A stretch of DNA of 64,000 nucleotides from the NCBI GenBank assembly GCA_017529925.1, contig JAFXMZ010000020.1, positions 25,612-89,611 on the forward strand, read 5' to 3'. This stretch comes from Clostridiales bacterium (GTDB taxonomy: Bacteria; Bacillota; Clostridia; Saccharofermentanales; Saccharofermentanaceae). This document shows positions 44,352-53,384 of the stretch, piece by piece. A model generated the notes under the pieces. It had not been told where the DNA came from. It saw only the letters and a program-made list of their open reading frames with translations, and searched no databases. Position numbers and translations under genes: made by a program. Within the stretch, counting starts at the first letter, position 1. The number at the start of each line of letters is the position of its first letter.

Positions 44352-45335
44352 ATGGCATTAGAAGTACGCCCCGAATCAATGCAGCGTATAACGACGCCCG
44401 AACTGGCCAGAGCATATATCGATGAACGTATCGAAGCTCTCCGTGCCCAGGTCGGCGACAAGAAAGTTCTTCTTGCCCTTTCAGGCGGAGTTGACTCATC
44501 CGTAGTCGCAGCTCTTCTCATCAAGGCAGTAGGACAGCAGCTCGTATGCGTTCACGTTAATCACGGACTTCTCCGTAAGGGAGAGCCTGAGCAGGTAATA
44601 AAGGTCTTCAGGGACGAGATGAATGCAAATCTCATCTATGTCGATGCGACTGACAGATTCCTCGACAAGCTCGCAGGTGTTACAGATCCTGAGCAGAAGA
44701 GAAAGATCATCGGCGGTGAGTTCATCGAAGTATTCGCCGAGGAAGCACGCAAGCTCGACGGCATAGAGTTCCTTGCACAGGGAACGATCTGGCCTGATAT
44801 CCTCGAGAGCGAGGCAGGCATCAAGGCTCATCACAACGCAGGCGGTCTTCCCGAAGATATGGACTTCGAGCTCGTTGAGCCGGTACGTATCCTCTTCAAG
44901 GATGAGGTCCGCGTAGTAGGTAAGGAATTAGGTCTTCCCGATAATATGGTATTCCGTCAGCCCTTCCCGGGTCCCGGACTCGGAGTAAGATGCCCCGGTG
45001 CGATCACGAGAGACCGTCTCGAGGCAGTCCGCGAGTCTGATGCGATCCTCCGTGAGGAGTTCGCGAAGAACGGTCTCGAAGGAAAGGTATGGCAGTACTT
45101 CACGGTTGTTCCCGATTTCAAGTCCACAGGCGTCAAGAATGGCAAGAGGACTTTCGACTGGCCCTGCATCATCCGTGCGATCAACACGACTGATGTTATG
45201 GAAGTTACGGTAGAGCATCTCTCGGATGAGCTCATAGATCACCTGGTAGAGAGGATCATCTCTGAGGTTCCGGGCATCAACAGAGTCCTGTTCGATTACA
45301 CGCCCAAGCCGCCGGCCACGGTAGAGTACGAATAA
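44352..45335 (+). CDS. guaA: GMP synthase ATP-pyrophosphatase subunit (no glutaminase domain)
   Basis: The 327-residue protein has the PP-loop LALSGGVDSS about 40 residues from the start, then the synthetase and dimerisation domains ending in PKPPATVEYE. Bacterial GuaA is usually about 515 residues, with a class I glutamine amidotransferase at the N-terminus; that half is missing and no amidotransferase is adjacent. It is therefore the GuaAb-type subunit that converts XMP to GMP with ammonia delivered by a separate protein or free. A strong AAGGAGGAT supports the start. Confidence 0.93.
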   Translation: MALEVRPESMQRITTPELARAYIDERIEALRAQVGDKKVLLALSGGVDSSVVAALLIKAVGQQLVCVHVNHGLLRKGEPEQVIKVFRDEMNANLIYVDATDRFLDKLAGVTDPEQKRKIIGGEFIEVFAEEARKLDGIEFLAQGTIWPDILESEAGIKAHHNAGGLPEDMDFELVEPVRILFKDEVRVVGKELGLPDNMVFRQPFPGPGLGVRCPGAITRDRLEAVRESDAILREEFAKNGLEGKVWQYFTVVPDFKSTGVKNGKRTFDWPCIIRAINTTDVMEVTVEHLSDELIDHLVERIISEVPGINRVLFDYTPKPPATVEYE

Positions 45336-45349
45336 TCGCAAAACGCTTG

Positions 45350-45380
45350 AAAGCCCCGTAAACAGGGGCTTTTAAATTTT
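45350..45380 (+). terminator. Terminator after guaA
   Basis: An 8-bp stem (45350-45357 with 45365-45372) is followed by TTTAAATTTT. Confidence 0.88.
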
Positions 45381-45381
45381 C

Positions 45382-45402
45382 ATGTCAACAAAATGTCAAC
45401 AA
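45382..45402 (+). repeat. Tandem ATGTCAACAA repeat next to guaA (integrase arm-site-like)
   Basis: Two identical 10-base repeats lie 11 bases apart directly behind the guaA terminator. The same plan (hairpin, then two tandem repeats, TTTGACCA at 60586 and 60598) occurs beside the active-looking integrase at tRNA-Ser. It may be a scar or the end of an integrated element. Confidence 0.5.
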
Positions 45403-45558
45403 GACTTTGAAATTCGGGTATTTTCTGATGTTTGAGAAAGCAATAAAAATATCTATGAGTTCTTTGCTTGGATGATATAATTACCTTATGACGGCATAGG
45501 AGAAAAGGGATCCTTTGTCGATGAAATTTTAACTAAATGAACTAACGGATTAAAGAAT

Positions 45559-46707
45559 ATGAATTACTATTCAGCTGTAATGATATGCGTAATGCTCTCT
45601 TTGATTTTGCTATGCGTTCTTGTTCATGAAAATGAAAGACTTGGGAAAAGAGACAAAGCAATATATTATTTGACTTACGCTTTGATAGGTGTTTCTGCAT
45701 TATCTGAATGGACGAGCATATTTATAAGCGGGAATATTGAGATTAACAGCATATTTCTTCGAATAGCGAAATGTTGCGATTATGTTTTCACTCCGATGTC
45801 GGGAGTTGCGATTGTAATGCAGATGCGTTCCCGCAATGTTATTACGAAGATTCTGTACGGAGTTATTGGTTTTAATACATTATTTCAGCTCACTTCATTC
45901 TTCACCGGGTGGATGACTGTTATCAGATCTGACAATACTTATTCTCATGGGCCGCTTTATGGCTTGTATATGGCAATGTACCTCGTAATTGTGTTTTTAG
46001 TAATAATACAATTTGGTATATATGGAAGGCCTTTTCGCAAGCAGAATAGATTGTCACTTTATTTGATATTGCTTCTCATCCTTCTTGGAATTGCGCTTCA
46101 GGAAGTATTTGGTGGAGGTATTAGGACTTCATACATGGCCTTGACTCTTGGTGCTGCGTTTCTTTTTATCCATACTACCGAGTTCTCTCAACAGAAATCT
46201 GACGAGCGTATCGAGCAACAAAAAGTACTGATCACAACGGATGCACTTACGGGATTAATGAGCAGATATGCATATTCCATGGCATTAAACAATTTCAATA
46301 ATGAGATGCCGAAAGATATGGTGGCATTCTCAATAGATATAAACGGCTTGAAAGAAGTCAACGATAATCTCGGCCATGATGCAGGCGATGAATTAATACA
46401 GGGTGCATCTTCATGTATTGAGAAATTCTTTCCCGGATGTGCTTACAGAACCGGAGGAGATGAATTCGTAGTGCTTTCAAGAATGAACAGAAAACAAGCC
46501 GAAACAATCAACGAATCCTTAAACAAATGCGTAAAGGCTTGGCACGGCAACAAGGTCGAATCTATGCATCTTGCCATAGGATTTGCACTGGCCGAAGAGA
46601 ATAAGGATGCTAATTGTGAAGATCTCGTAATTATAGCAGACAAGATGATGTACGAGGCTAAGTCAAGATACTATAAAGAAAGCGGAAAAGACAGGCGGAG
46701 AAGATAA
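45559..46707 (+). CDS. Membrane diguanylate cyclase (GGDEF)
   Basis: The 382-residue protein has seven hydrophobic segments (about 1-205), then a complete GGDEF domain (about 220-380) with TTDALTGLMSRYAY, DINGLKEVND, and RTGGDEFVVL, so c-di-GMP synthesis is expected. The gene is clearly AT-richer than guaA and those before it, and its ribosome site is weak. It lies in the acquired-looking segment behind guaA. Confidence 0.9.
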   Translation: MNYYSAVMICVMLSLILLCVLVHENERLGKRDKAIYYLTYALIGVSALSEWTSIFISGNIEINSIFLRIAKCCDYVFTPMSGVAIVMQMRSRNVITKILYGVIGFNTLFQLTSFFTGWMTVIRSDNTYSHGPLYGLYMAMYLVIVFLVIIQFGIYGRPFRKQNRLSLYLILLLILLGIALQEVFGGGIRTSYMALTLGAAFLFIHTTEFSQQKSDERIEQQKVLITTDALTGLMSRYAYSMALNNFNNEMPKDMVAFSIDINGLKEVNDNLGHDAGDELIQGASSCIEKFFPGCAYRTGGDEFVVLSRMNRKQAETINESLNKCVKAWHGNKVESMHLAIGFALAEENKDANCEDLVIIADKMMYEAKSRYYKESGKDRRRR

Positions 46708-47328
46708 ATGACTTTGATGAAATGACAGGAAGAATCAAGGATTTATCGCATATAGGATAATGTAGGCATGACTATAAAATGACTATAAAATCCTTGAAAA
46801 AATGGTGGAATACAAAGAATACACAGATTATCACCGCTGTATATTGTGTTTAAACAACAGGGACGACACAATATATGGATGTCCGCACAGAGTACGAGTA
46901 AGAGTAAGAAGTCTTCTCGCTATAGTCCTCGGCGCTTCGCGCCTGCGGAAGTCCGCTCGAAGACGTTCTTACTCTCTTGCAAGACTCTTGCCGGAAATCC
47001 CCGGCGCTTTGAGTCCCAAGGAAGTCCGCTCGAAGACATTATTACTCTCTGGCAAGACTCTCGCCGGAAATCCCCGGCGCTTCGCGCCTGCGGAGGCAAC
47101 GTCGAAAAGTCTTTACTCCTGTGTGGGGCGTGGGAGTCACACAATTGCATATGACTGAAGAAAGAACGGCTGAGGGAATCCTTGGCCGGCTTTTCTATTC
47201 TATCAGGAAAACAAAAACGGCAGATGATTTGCTGCACTTTTGAAAAGTCGTGCCAAAAACGCAGTGATCATTGCAAAAGTCCTATGACTTTTGTTATAAT
47301 TACTGCAAAAAGGATAGGAGTTTGCTAT
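46708..47328. other. Noncoding region with repeats between GGDEF and ATPase genes
   Basis: This 620-base gap has a tandem TGACTATAAAA pair (46769-46793), an inverted ATATTGTGT/ACACAATAT pair near 46841-46875, the 72-base repeats, and the ATPase promoter (TTGCAA 47271-47276, 18 bases, TATAAT 47295-47300). Apparent ORFs across the repeats lack ribosome sites. Confidence 0.6.
46930..47122. repeat. Two and a half tandem copies of a 72-73-base repeat
   Basis: Units start at 46930, 47002 and 47075 (the last partial) with CGGCGCTT, share AAGTCCGCTCGAAGAC and CTTACTCTC-like blocks, and join at the hairpin CGCCGG-aaatcc-CCGGCG. A fourth copy lies at 48761 beyond the ATPase gene. Confidence 0.85.
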
Positions 47329-48657
47329 ATGTATCGTGACATAATGAACGATCTGATAAAGTGGAAGAACCAAACAAGAAGAAAGCCGCTTATTATTTCC
47401 GGAGTCAGACAGTGTGGCAAGACTTTTATCATAGAAGAATTCGGTCGCACACAGTTTTCTAATCTGCTTACGATCAATTTTGAAGAGCAGCCGGGTTTGA
47501 AAGAAGTATTTGATTTCGATTTCGACACTAAACGTATCGTTTCAGAGATAGAGAAACTAACAAAGGCAAAAATCGTACCCGGCCAGACGCTTCTATTCCT
47601 GGATGAAATACAGGAATGCCCTAAAGCGATAACAGCACTTAAATACTTCTGTGAGAAAATGAGTAATCTTCATTTAGTGTGTGCCGGATCTCTTCTTGGA
47701 GTTGCATTGCGTAGTGAAAACATTTCTTTTCCGGTAGGGAAAGTGAACAGGTTAGATCTCTATCCTATGAATTTCCGGGAGTTTGCAATCGCTTCGGGTG
47801 AAGAATCATTGATAGAGATGCTGAAGGAATGGAATGTTGACAGACCGATTCCGGATTATATTGATGTTCCGATGAAGAAACTTCTTAAAGACTTCTATAT
47901 TGTCGGCGGAATGCCTGAAGCAGTGTCTGTTTGGACGGCTACCCATGATTATGCGGAAGTTGAAGCTGTTCAGCGGGAGATCCTGAAAGACTATGCAGAT
48001 GATTTCTCAAAGCATGCACCTATCAATGAACTCCAAAAGATACGGTGGATCTGGGATTCGATCCCTGTTCAAATAGCCAAGGAGAATAATAAGTTTGTCT
48101 TCTCACATGTTAGAGAAGGAAAGCGCGCTGCAGATCTTGATGACGCACTTTCCTGGCTTCAGAATGCAGGGCTTATATATCGACTCGAATTAGTGGAGAA
48201 ACCCCAGCTTCCTTTATCTGCATTCGCGGATAAAACATACTTTAAAGTATATATGTCTGATGTCGGGCTGATGCGAGTAAGGGCGAATGTTTCTGTGGAC
48301 ACGATACTCAATGAGGGTGAAAAATATGTGAATTATAAAGGTGCAGTTGCTGAAAACTATGTCAACAACGAACTTGTCGTTCAAGGCAAGAGTCCGTTTT
48401 TCTGGCGCTCTAATAATACGGCAGAGATAGATTTCATGTATGAAAAGGATAATGAATTCTATCCGGTTGAAGTTAAGTCTGCGGATAATACGCAGGCTAA
48501 AAGTTATAAGCAATTCTGCTCAAAGTACAATCCCAAGAAGGGCATTAAGCTTTCAACGAAAAACATTGCAAGAAATCCGAGTAGTAAAACGGAGACATAT
48601 AATATTCCACTGTATATGGCATGGGGGATCGACTATTACATCGACAGCCGCAATTGA
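47329..48657 (+). CDS. AAA_14/DUF4143 family ATPase
   Basis: The start is ATG 47329, after AGGATAGGAG and the promoter at 47271-47300. The 442-residue protein has Walker A GVRQCGKT, Walker B LLFLDEIQEC and, at the C-terminus, the DUF4143 nuclease-like region with PVEVKSADNTQAKSY. Such ATPases are often duplicated and mobile in gut anaerobes; their role is unknown, with toxin or defence suggestions only. Copies of the same 70-base repeat flank it on both sides, and it is AT-rich. Confidence 0.88.
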   Translation: MYRDIMNDLIKWKNQTRRKPLIISGVRQCGKTFIIEEFGRTQFSNLLTINFEEQPGLKEVFDFDFDTKRIVSEIEKLTKAKIVPGQTLLFLDEIQECPKAITALKYFCEKMSNLHLVCAGSLLGVALRSENISFPVGKVNRLDLYPMNFREFAIASGEESLIEMLKEWNVDRPIPDYIDVPMKKLLKDFYIVGGMPEAVSVWTATHDYAEVEAVQREILKDYADDFSKHAPINELQKIRWIWDSIPVQIAKENNKFVFSHVREGKRAADLDDALSWLQNAGLIYRLELVEKPQLPLSAFADKTYFKVYMSDVGLMRVRANVSVDTILNEGEKYVNYKGAVAENYVNNELVVQGKSPFFWRSNNTAEIDFMYEKDNEFYPVEVKSADNTQAKSYKQFCSKYNPKKGIKLSTKNIARNPSSKTETYNIPLYMAWGIDYYIDSRN

Positions 48658-48760
48658 ATGGAGATACAGGAAAATGCCGAGTAGTGTCCGACAGGCACGA
48701 TCGAAGAAGAGATGATATTACTTATGAAAAGGCAGGATTCAGAGAACGAAATACGACCCT

Positions 48761-48828
48761 CGGTGCTTTGCGCCTGCGGAAGTCCGCTCGAAGACGTTCT
48801 TACTCTCTGGCAAGACTCTCGCCGGAAG
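48761..48828. repeat. Fourth copy of the 72-base repeat, downstream of the ATPase
   Basis: Over its first 67 bases it differs from the copy at 46930 at only four positions, so the ATPase gene is bracketed by direct repeats. Confidence 0.85.
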
Positions 48829-48842
48829 AAAAAACAAACTAC

Positions 48843-48876
48843 GTGGAAGCCCCTGTTCGGGGGCTTCCACTTTTTA
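48843..48876 (+). terminator. Terminator downstream of the ATPase
   Basis: An 11-bp perfect stem (48843-48853 with 48860-48870) is followed by TTTTT. Confidence 0.92.
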
Positions 48877-48921
48877 TTCCTCCGGTAATTCCGTGGACCT
48901 GCATCATCTTTGTATAAATGT

Positions 48922-48939
48922 GGTTGCGAAATAGCAACC
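48922..48939 (+). promoter_or_regulatory. Candidate operator GGTTGC-gaaata-GCAACC
   Basis: This perfect 6-bp inverted repeat follows a TATAAA (48913-48918) and lies 59 bases upstream of the XRE regulator. It is placed where autoregulation would act. Confidence 0.55.
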
Positions 48940-48997
48940 GTTGATCCATGTAAAGGACGGGTTATTTCAGTTATACTTTTGTTGGAGGTGCAGGAAA

Positions 48998-49669
48998 ATG
49001 ATCTTTTCGGAAAAGCTTCAGATATTGAGAAAGAATAAAGGTTTCACACAGGAAGCTCTCGCCGACAGGCTCGGTGTATCTAGGCAGGCTGTGGCCAAGT
49101 GGGAATCGGGTCAGATCTATCCTGATATCTCAAATCTCATCGGGATAAGCGAACTGATGAATGTGAGCGTTGATTATCTGGTCAAGGATCAGGATTGTGC
49201 CGTGAATATAAACAGACCGGCTGAGACCGATCTTGATGAGCTGATATCATTCAGACTGGAGGCTAATGTCAATACATATGCGGCCTTTATGAATGAAACA
49301 GATGCTTCACGCCCGGCATCCCATGATTTCAGATATGAAAACGGCAGATACATGTATCATGATACCTATGTCGGCGGAGAGGAATTTGCAGGCGAAGAAG
49401 CGATCTGGAAAGACGGGATGCCTGTCTACGCTATGAACTATATGGGAAGGGTATTAGCTGACGGATTCAGCGGTAACTTTCTGAAGGAAGCTCTCAGGGC
49501 AGCAGATAAGAATATGCCGTACAGGGGCCCTGAATACTATCAGTCAGGTGAATATACATACAGATGCAATGTTACGGGAGACTTTACCTGGTTCCAGGGA
49601 TATGAAGAGATATATCAGGGCGGCATTAAAGTATATGAATGTGTATTTCATGGCGGATCGCTGAAGTGA
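48998..49669 (+). CDS. XRE-family regulator with C-terminal DUF5680 domain
   Basis: GGAGG precedes ATG 48998; an earlier in-frame start at 48941 overlaps the operator-like palindrome. The 223-residue protein has an XRE helix-turn-helix (about 5-60: LRKNKGFTQEALADRLGVSR, AVAKWESGQ) and a DUF5680 domain (about 80-223: YMYHDTYVGGEEFAGEE, MNYMGRVL, RGPEYYQSGEYTY, CVFHGG). DUF5680 may sense a small ligand; the targets are unknown. Confidence 0.9.
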   Translation: MIFSEKLQILRKNKGFTQEALADRLGVSRQAVAKWESGQIYPDISNLIGISELMNVSVDYLVKDQDCAVNINRPAETDLDELISFRLEANVNTYAAFMNETDASRPASHDFRYENGRYMYHDTYVGGEEFAGEEAIWKDGMPVYAMNYMGRVLADGFSGNFLKEALRAADKNMPYRGPEYYQSGEYTYRCNVTGDFTWFQGYEEIYQGGIKVYECVFHGGSLK

Positions 49670-49776
49670 CCATGTTTAGCAAATATTAAACTTTATTTAT
49701 CCCGCCCGGATGTGTTATAAGTATGTTGTAGGGATATTGATCTGTCTTTGTTATTCTTTTCATTCCGGGTGTATTT

Positions 49777-50010
49777 ATGGGTAAGGTTCTTAAGCGAATA
49801 TTCTTCATCCTGGGATTCATCCTCCTCGGTACATGCATACCGATGTTTTTCGATACGATCGATGAGAGCTTCATAACGATGCAGGTCATATTCACCATCG
49901 CAGGAGTATTCCTTTTCCTGGCGGGAGTCTTCGGGATCATCAATCACATAAAGCTGAAAGCGCGGTATAAGAGAGCCACGGAGACAGCAGTCACGGATAA
50001 AGACGGGTAA
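49777..50010 (+). CDS. Small two-TM membrane protein
   Basis: A 77-residue protein with two hydrophobic helices (about 6-24 and 36-56) and a basic tail. The ribosome site is weak (CGGGTG) and the family is unknown, but length, composition and topology look genuine. Confidence 0.6.
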   Translation: MGKVLKRIFFILGFILLGTCIPMFFDTIDESFITMQVIFTIAGVFLFLAGVFGIINHIKLKARYKRATETAVTDKDG

Positions 50011-50110
50011 CATCCCGTTTTTATTTTGTTCTATTATTATTAATCCTAAATGCCGTCTGTATCTGATATTATCTTAATATCAGGTTTCGGGTTTAAGGAG
50101 TGGTATTTCA

Positions 50111-51577
50111 GTGATATTTGATCTGACCGTAGCGGATTTAATAAACGTGATATTTATCGCCGCAGGCTTGGGGATCTGCGGGATGAGCATAATGCATGTC
50201 GGTTCGGGCGTGCATATCAGGAAGGAAGTCAAGGTTTACTTTCAGCTCTTCTTTACGCTGATCAATACCTATATCTCGATGCATCTTATAAGGATGCTGA
50301 TGGAGGGACGTACATCCGCATTCTGCATTGTCGGTATCCGCGTAGTGACTTTTATCGAATTCCTCGTATCGGGATTCATGATCTATATGCTGTCGCTCCT
50401 GATACTCTTTATCGCGAGTCCGGGAAAGTTCGGTAAGATCATCAACTATATCTTTCTCATACTCCTTATCGTACATGTCGCAGGTCTTGTCGTAGATCAG
50501 TTTACGCATTTCTATTACTTTTTCGATGACGCGAATATATATGTCCGTGGCCGCGGATATGCAATGTCGAACATGATGCATATCCTGATGCTGTGTCAGA
50601 ATATATTCCTTTTGGCAAAATACAGATCGAAGTTTGACAGGAGACTTGCATCGGCCCTGTGGCTCTATCTCCTGGCGCCTCTCGCCGCGATCGGGATCCA
50701 GCTCATTGCGAAGGATGTACAGGTCATAATCCTCGTGACCGTCGTCGCAGCAGCATATCTTTACAGCGTTATAGTCGAGATCCAGACCGAAAGATATCAG
50801 GATCAGAAGAAAGAGAAGGACCGTATCGACAATGAGCTTTCGATGGCGACAAGGATCCAGGCCGAGACGCTTCCGAATATCTTTCCCGCATTTCCTGACA
50901 GGAAGGATTTTACGGTCTATGCGACTATGAGACCTGCCAAGGAGGTAGGCGGAGACTTCTACGATTTCTTCCTTGTCGACGATAAGCACCTCGGGATAGT
51001 CATGGCTGATGTATCGGGGAAGGGCGTCCCTGCAGCTCTCTTCATGATGGTGTCGAAGATCCTCATACAGAACAGTGCGCTTTTGAAGAACAGTCCCGGA
51101 GAGATCCTTGAGATAGTAAACCAGCAGATCTGCTCTAATAACCCCGAGGGCATGTTCGTCACCGTCTGGTACGGCTGTCTTGATCTTGAATCCGGTAATC
51201 TCACGGCTGCGAATGCCGGCCATGAATATCCGATCATAAAGAGACCCGACGGTCATTTTTCGCTGGTCAAGGATAAGCACGGGCTCGTTATCGGCGCTAT
51301 GGAGAATAAGAAATACATGGAGTATGAGCTTCAGATGGAGCCCGGATCCAAGCTCTTTATCTATACTGACGGTATACCTGAGGCGACAAACGCAGAGAAT
51401 GAGCTTTTCGGAACGGACAGGCTCGTTGCCGCGCTGAGGAAAGTGGAGGATGAGAATCCGACGGAGATACTGGGAAGAGTAAATGCGGCTGTTGATGAGT
51501 TTGTAAAGGGTGCGCCCCAGTTTGACGATATGACGATGATGTGTCTCGAATATAAAGGCCGGGAGCAGGGTGCTTGA
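50111..51577 (+). CDS. SpoIIE-family PP2C phosphatase with multi-TM sensor
   Basis: A GTG start lies 9 bases after AAGGAG. The 488 residues comprise seven hydrophobic segments (about 5-220), a short coiled linker (TERYQDQKKEKDRIDNELSM) and a PP2C phosphatase domain with ATRIQAETLP, GGDFYDFF, ADVSGKGVPAALFM, NAGHEYP and FTDGI/IYTDGIPEA plus the final FDDMTMM. Such proteins dephosphorylate anti-sigma antagonists (RsbV/SpoIIAA type). No partner-switch genes are nearby. Confidence 0.92.
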   Translation: MIFDLTVADLINVIFIAAGLGICGMSIMHVGSGVHIRKEVKVYFQLFFTLINTYISMHLIRMLMEGRTSAFCIVGIRVVTFIEFLVSGFMIYMLSLLILFIASPGKFGKIINYIFLILLIVHVAGLVVDQFTHFYYFFDDANIYVRGRGYAMSNMMHILMLCQNIFLLAKYRSKFDRRLASALWLYLLAPLAAIGIQLIAKDVQVIILVTVVAAAYLYSVIVEIQTERYQDQKKEKDRIDNELSMATRIQAETLPNIFPAFPDRKDFTVYATMRPAKEVGGDFYDFFLVDDKHLGIVMADVSGKGVPAALFMMVSKILIQNSALLKNSPGEILEIVNQQICSNNPEGMFVTVWYGCLDLESGNLTAANAGHEYPIIKRPDGHFSLVKDKHGLVIGAMENKKYMEYELQMEPGSKLFIYTDGIPEATNAENELFGTDRLVAALRKVEDENPTEILGRVNAAVDEFVKGAPQFDDMTMMCLEYKGREQGA

Positions 51578-51630
51578 TCACGGCGAAAAGAAAGACTTAC
51601 CGGAAGATCCGGGCTGACATAAGGAGAAAT

Positions 51631-52284
51631 ATGAAGAAAAAGAAGATCATCGTTACTGTTCTTGCTTTAGCTGCAGCTCTGGCTGTATGTTCCTGCCACA
51701 AGAAGGATTACCTGGACGAACAGGGCCTTGAGATAACACCTCAGGGTGAGTATACGTTTATGACTTCGATGAATGACGGGTCGGAAGATAAGGGAGAGTT
51801 TGAGATGATCGGCAGTGTTTCGATCTCTGAGAAGAAGTCGCCCGATATGGATGGCTTTAAGGAAGTTTCAGCCGTGTTTAAGAGTGACTACAGGAATCTC
51901 CCCGAAGGCCTTAAGATGACTCAGTGGTTTGCTGCCTTCGACAGGTATACGGGAACATCTTTCGAATCGTCGGTCGATGAAGTCTTCGATAACGGTGTAG
52001 CCGAGAAGTGGATCACGATAGAAGATGACGGAAAGAAGACCGATGCCCGGCTGATGTATACATTCGAGAATGATAAGGAGTCACGGATAATGACGACAAC
52101 GGTTACGGTCATCTGTCCGGAGGATTATGACGGCACGGTATTCTCGATAGGATATGGTGATCTGGAGATAAGCGCGAAGTGTGCGGATACTGATTTTTCG
52201 AAGGGACCGTACAAGCTTCATGAGATGCCCGGAAACGAGATACATGACCATGATTATCTTTATTTCACTGCGGGCGGTAAATGA
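51631..52284 (+). CDS. Lipoprotein of unknown function
   Basis: ATG 51631 follows AAGGAG; a longer frame from 51574 would overlap the phosphatase. The 217-residue product has a lipobox-like LAVCSC at about residue 19-21 and an all-beta-looking mature part. It may be co-transcribed with the phosphatase 53 bases upstream and the GNAT 14 bases downstream. Confidence 0.78.
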   Translation: MKKKKIIVTVLALAAALAVCSCHKKDYLDEQGLEITPQGEYTFMTSMNDGSEDKGEFEMIGSVSISEKKSPDMDGFKEVSAVFKSDYRNLPEGLKMTQWFAAFDRYTGTSFESSVDEVFDNGVAEKWITIEDDGKKTDARLMYTFENDKESRIMTTTVTVICPEDYDGTVFSIGYGDLEISAKCADTDFSKGPYKLHEMPGNEIHDHDYLYFTAGGK

Positions 52285-52298
52285 GAGGAGGATCAGAT

Positions 52299-52802
52299 AT
52301 GTTAAGACTCAGACCATACAGGAAGAGTGATGCGGAAGAGATAATAAGCTGGATCGGCGATGAGAGGATATTCAGGTTCTGGTGTGCCGACAGGTTCGAT
52401 CACTATCCAATAAAGTCCGATGACCTGAACGGTCAGTATGAATCGTCTGAAGGATGTGAAGATGTTTATCATTTCACGGCTTACGACGAGAGCGGGATCG
52501 CAGGCCATATCAATATCCGTTTCCCCGACAAGGACGACCTCGATACGGTAAGGTTCGGGTACGTTATCCTGAACGATAAGATGAGAGGTCAGGGACTGGG
52601 AAAAGAGATGGTCATCCTCGCTGCCCGTTATGCCTTTGACATAATGAAGGCGAAGAGGATAACCATAGGTGTTTTCGAGGAGAATGCAGCAGCACTGAAC
52701 TGCTATCTCAAGGCAGGATTTGAAGATACGGGTATCGTCGAGGAATACAGTATCGGAGACGAGACATGGAAATGCCTCGAGCTCGAGATGAAGCACCCCT
52801 GA
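52299..52802 (+). CDS. GNAT family N-acetyltransferase
   Basis: Start 52299 follows AGAGGAGG. The 167-residue enzyme shows the GNAT acetyl-CoA site LNDKMRGQGLGKEMVILA and a RimJ/RimL-like C-terminus (VFEENAAALNCYLKAGFEDTG). It acetylates an amino group on a peptide or small molecule; the substrate is unknown. Confidence 0.9.
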   Translation: MLRLRPYRKSDAEEIISWIGDERIFRFWCADRFDHYPIKSDDLNGQYESSEGCEDVYHFTAYDESGIAGHINIRFPDKDDLDTVRFGYVILNDKMRGQGLGKEMVILAARYAFDIMKAKRITIGVFEENAAALNCYLKAGFEDTGIVEEYSIGDETWKCLELEMKHP

Positions 52803-52814
52803 CGGCACCGGAGA

Positions 52815-53384
52815 TCAGACGTTACAGATAAAGTTTTTGAGCATCTGCTTTCCGTCCGGAGTCATTATGGATTCCGGGTGGAACTGTACGCCGTAGATCT
52901 TATGATCCTTATGCATGACAGCCATGACCTCGCCGTCTTCCGTGCGTGCCGTTACTGCGAGCTCATCAGGCAGTGTGCTCTCATCAGCCGCGAGGGAGTG
53001 ATATCTGGCGACATTCGCTTCAGAAGGTATCCCTTTGAAAAGGGGGCAGGATGAGTCAAACTCTGTGACGGACTGCTTGCCGTGCATCATCTTTTTCGCG
53101 TAGGTTACAGTTGCACCGAAAGCCGCACATATCGCCTGGTGTCCGAGGCATACTCCGAGGATAGGGAAATCCTTCCCCAGCTCTTTTACTACATCGATGA
53201 TGATGCCTGCATCCTCCGGCCTTCCGGGACCGGGGGAGAGTATTATCCTGTCGGGGTGGAGATCACGGATCTCATCGATGGTCATTTCGTCATTGCGGAT
53301 GACCCTGATATGGTGATCGATCTCTCCGACGAGCTGATAGAGGTTATAGGAAAAGCTGTCGTAATTGTCTATGAGCAGGATCAT
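52815..53384 (-). CDS. trpG: Anthranilate synthase component II (glutamine amidotransferase)
   Basis: The 189-residue class I amidotransferase starts MILLIDNYDSFSYNLYQ, with catalytic Cys in GVCLGHQ and His/Glu in FHPESI. It delivers ammonia to TrpE. GGAGG and a 4-base overlap with trpE fix the start at 53384. It is controlled with trpE by the tryptophan T-box. Confidence 0.94.
   Translation of the reverse strand: MILLIDNYDSFSYNLYQLVGEIDHHIRVIRNDEMTIDEIRDLHPDRIILSPGPGRPEDAGIIIDVVKELGKDFPILGVCLGHQAICAAFGATVTYAKKMMHGKQSVTEFDSSCPLFKGIPSEANVARYHSLAADESTLPDELAVTARTEDGEVMAVMHKDHKIYGVQFHPESIMTPDGKQMLKNFICNV

Noticed and set aside
46802..47158. Small proteins across the 72-base repeats
   Set aside because: They lack ribosome sites, and the frames simply follow the repeat sequence.
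52815..53384. Amidotransferase as the missing GuaA subunit
   Set aside because: It overlaps trpE and is under a tryptophan T-box, so TrpG is the better reading.
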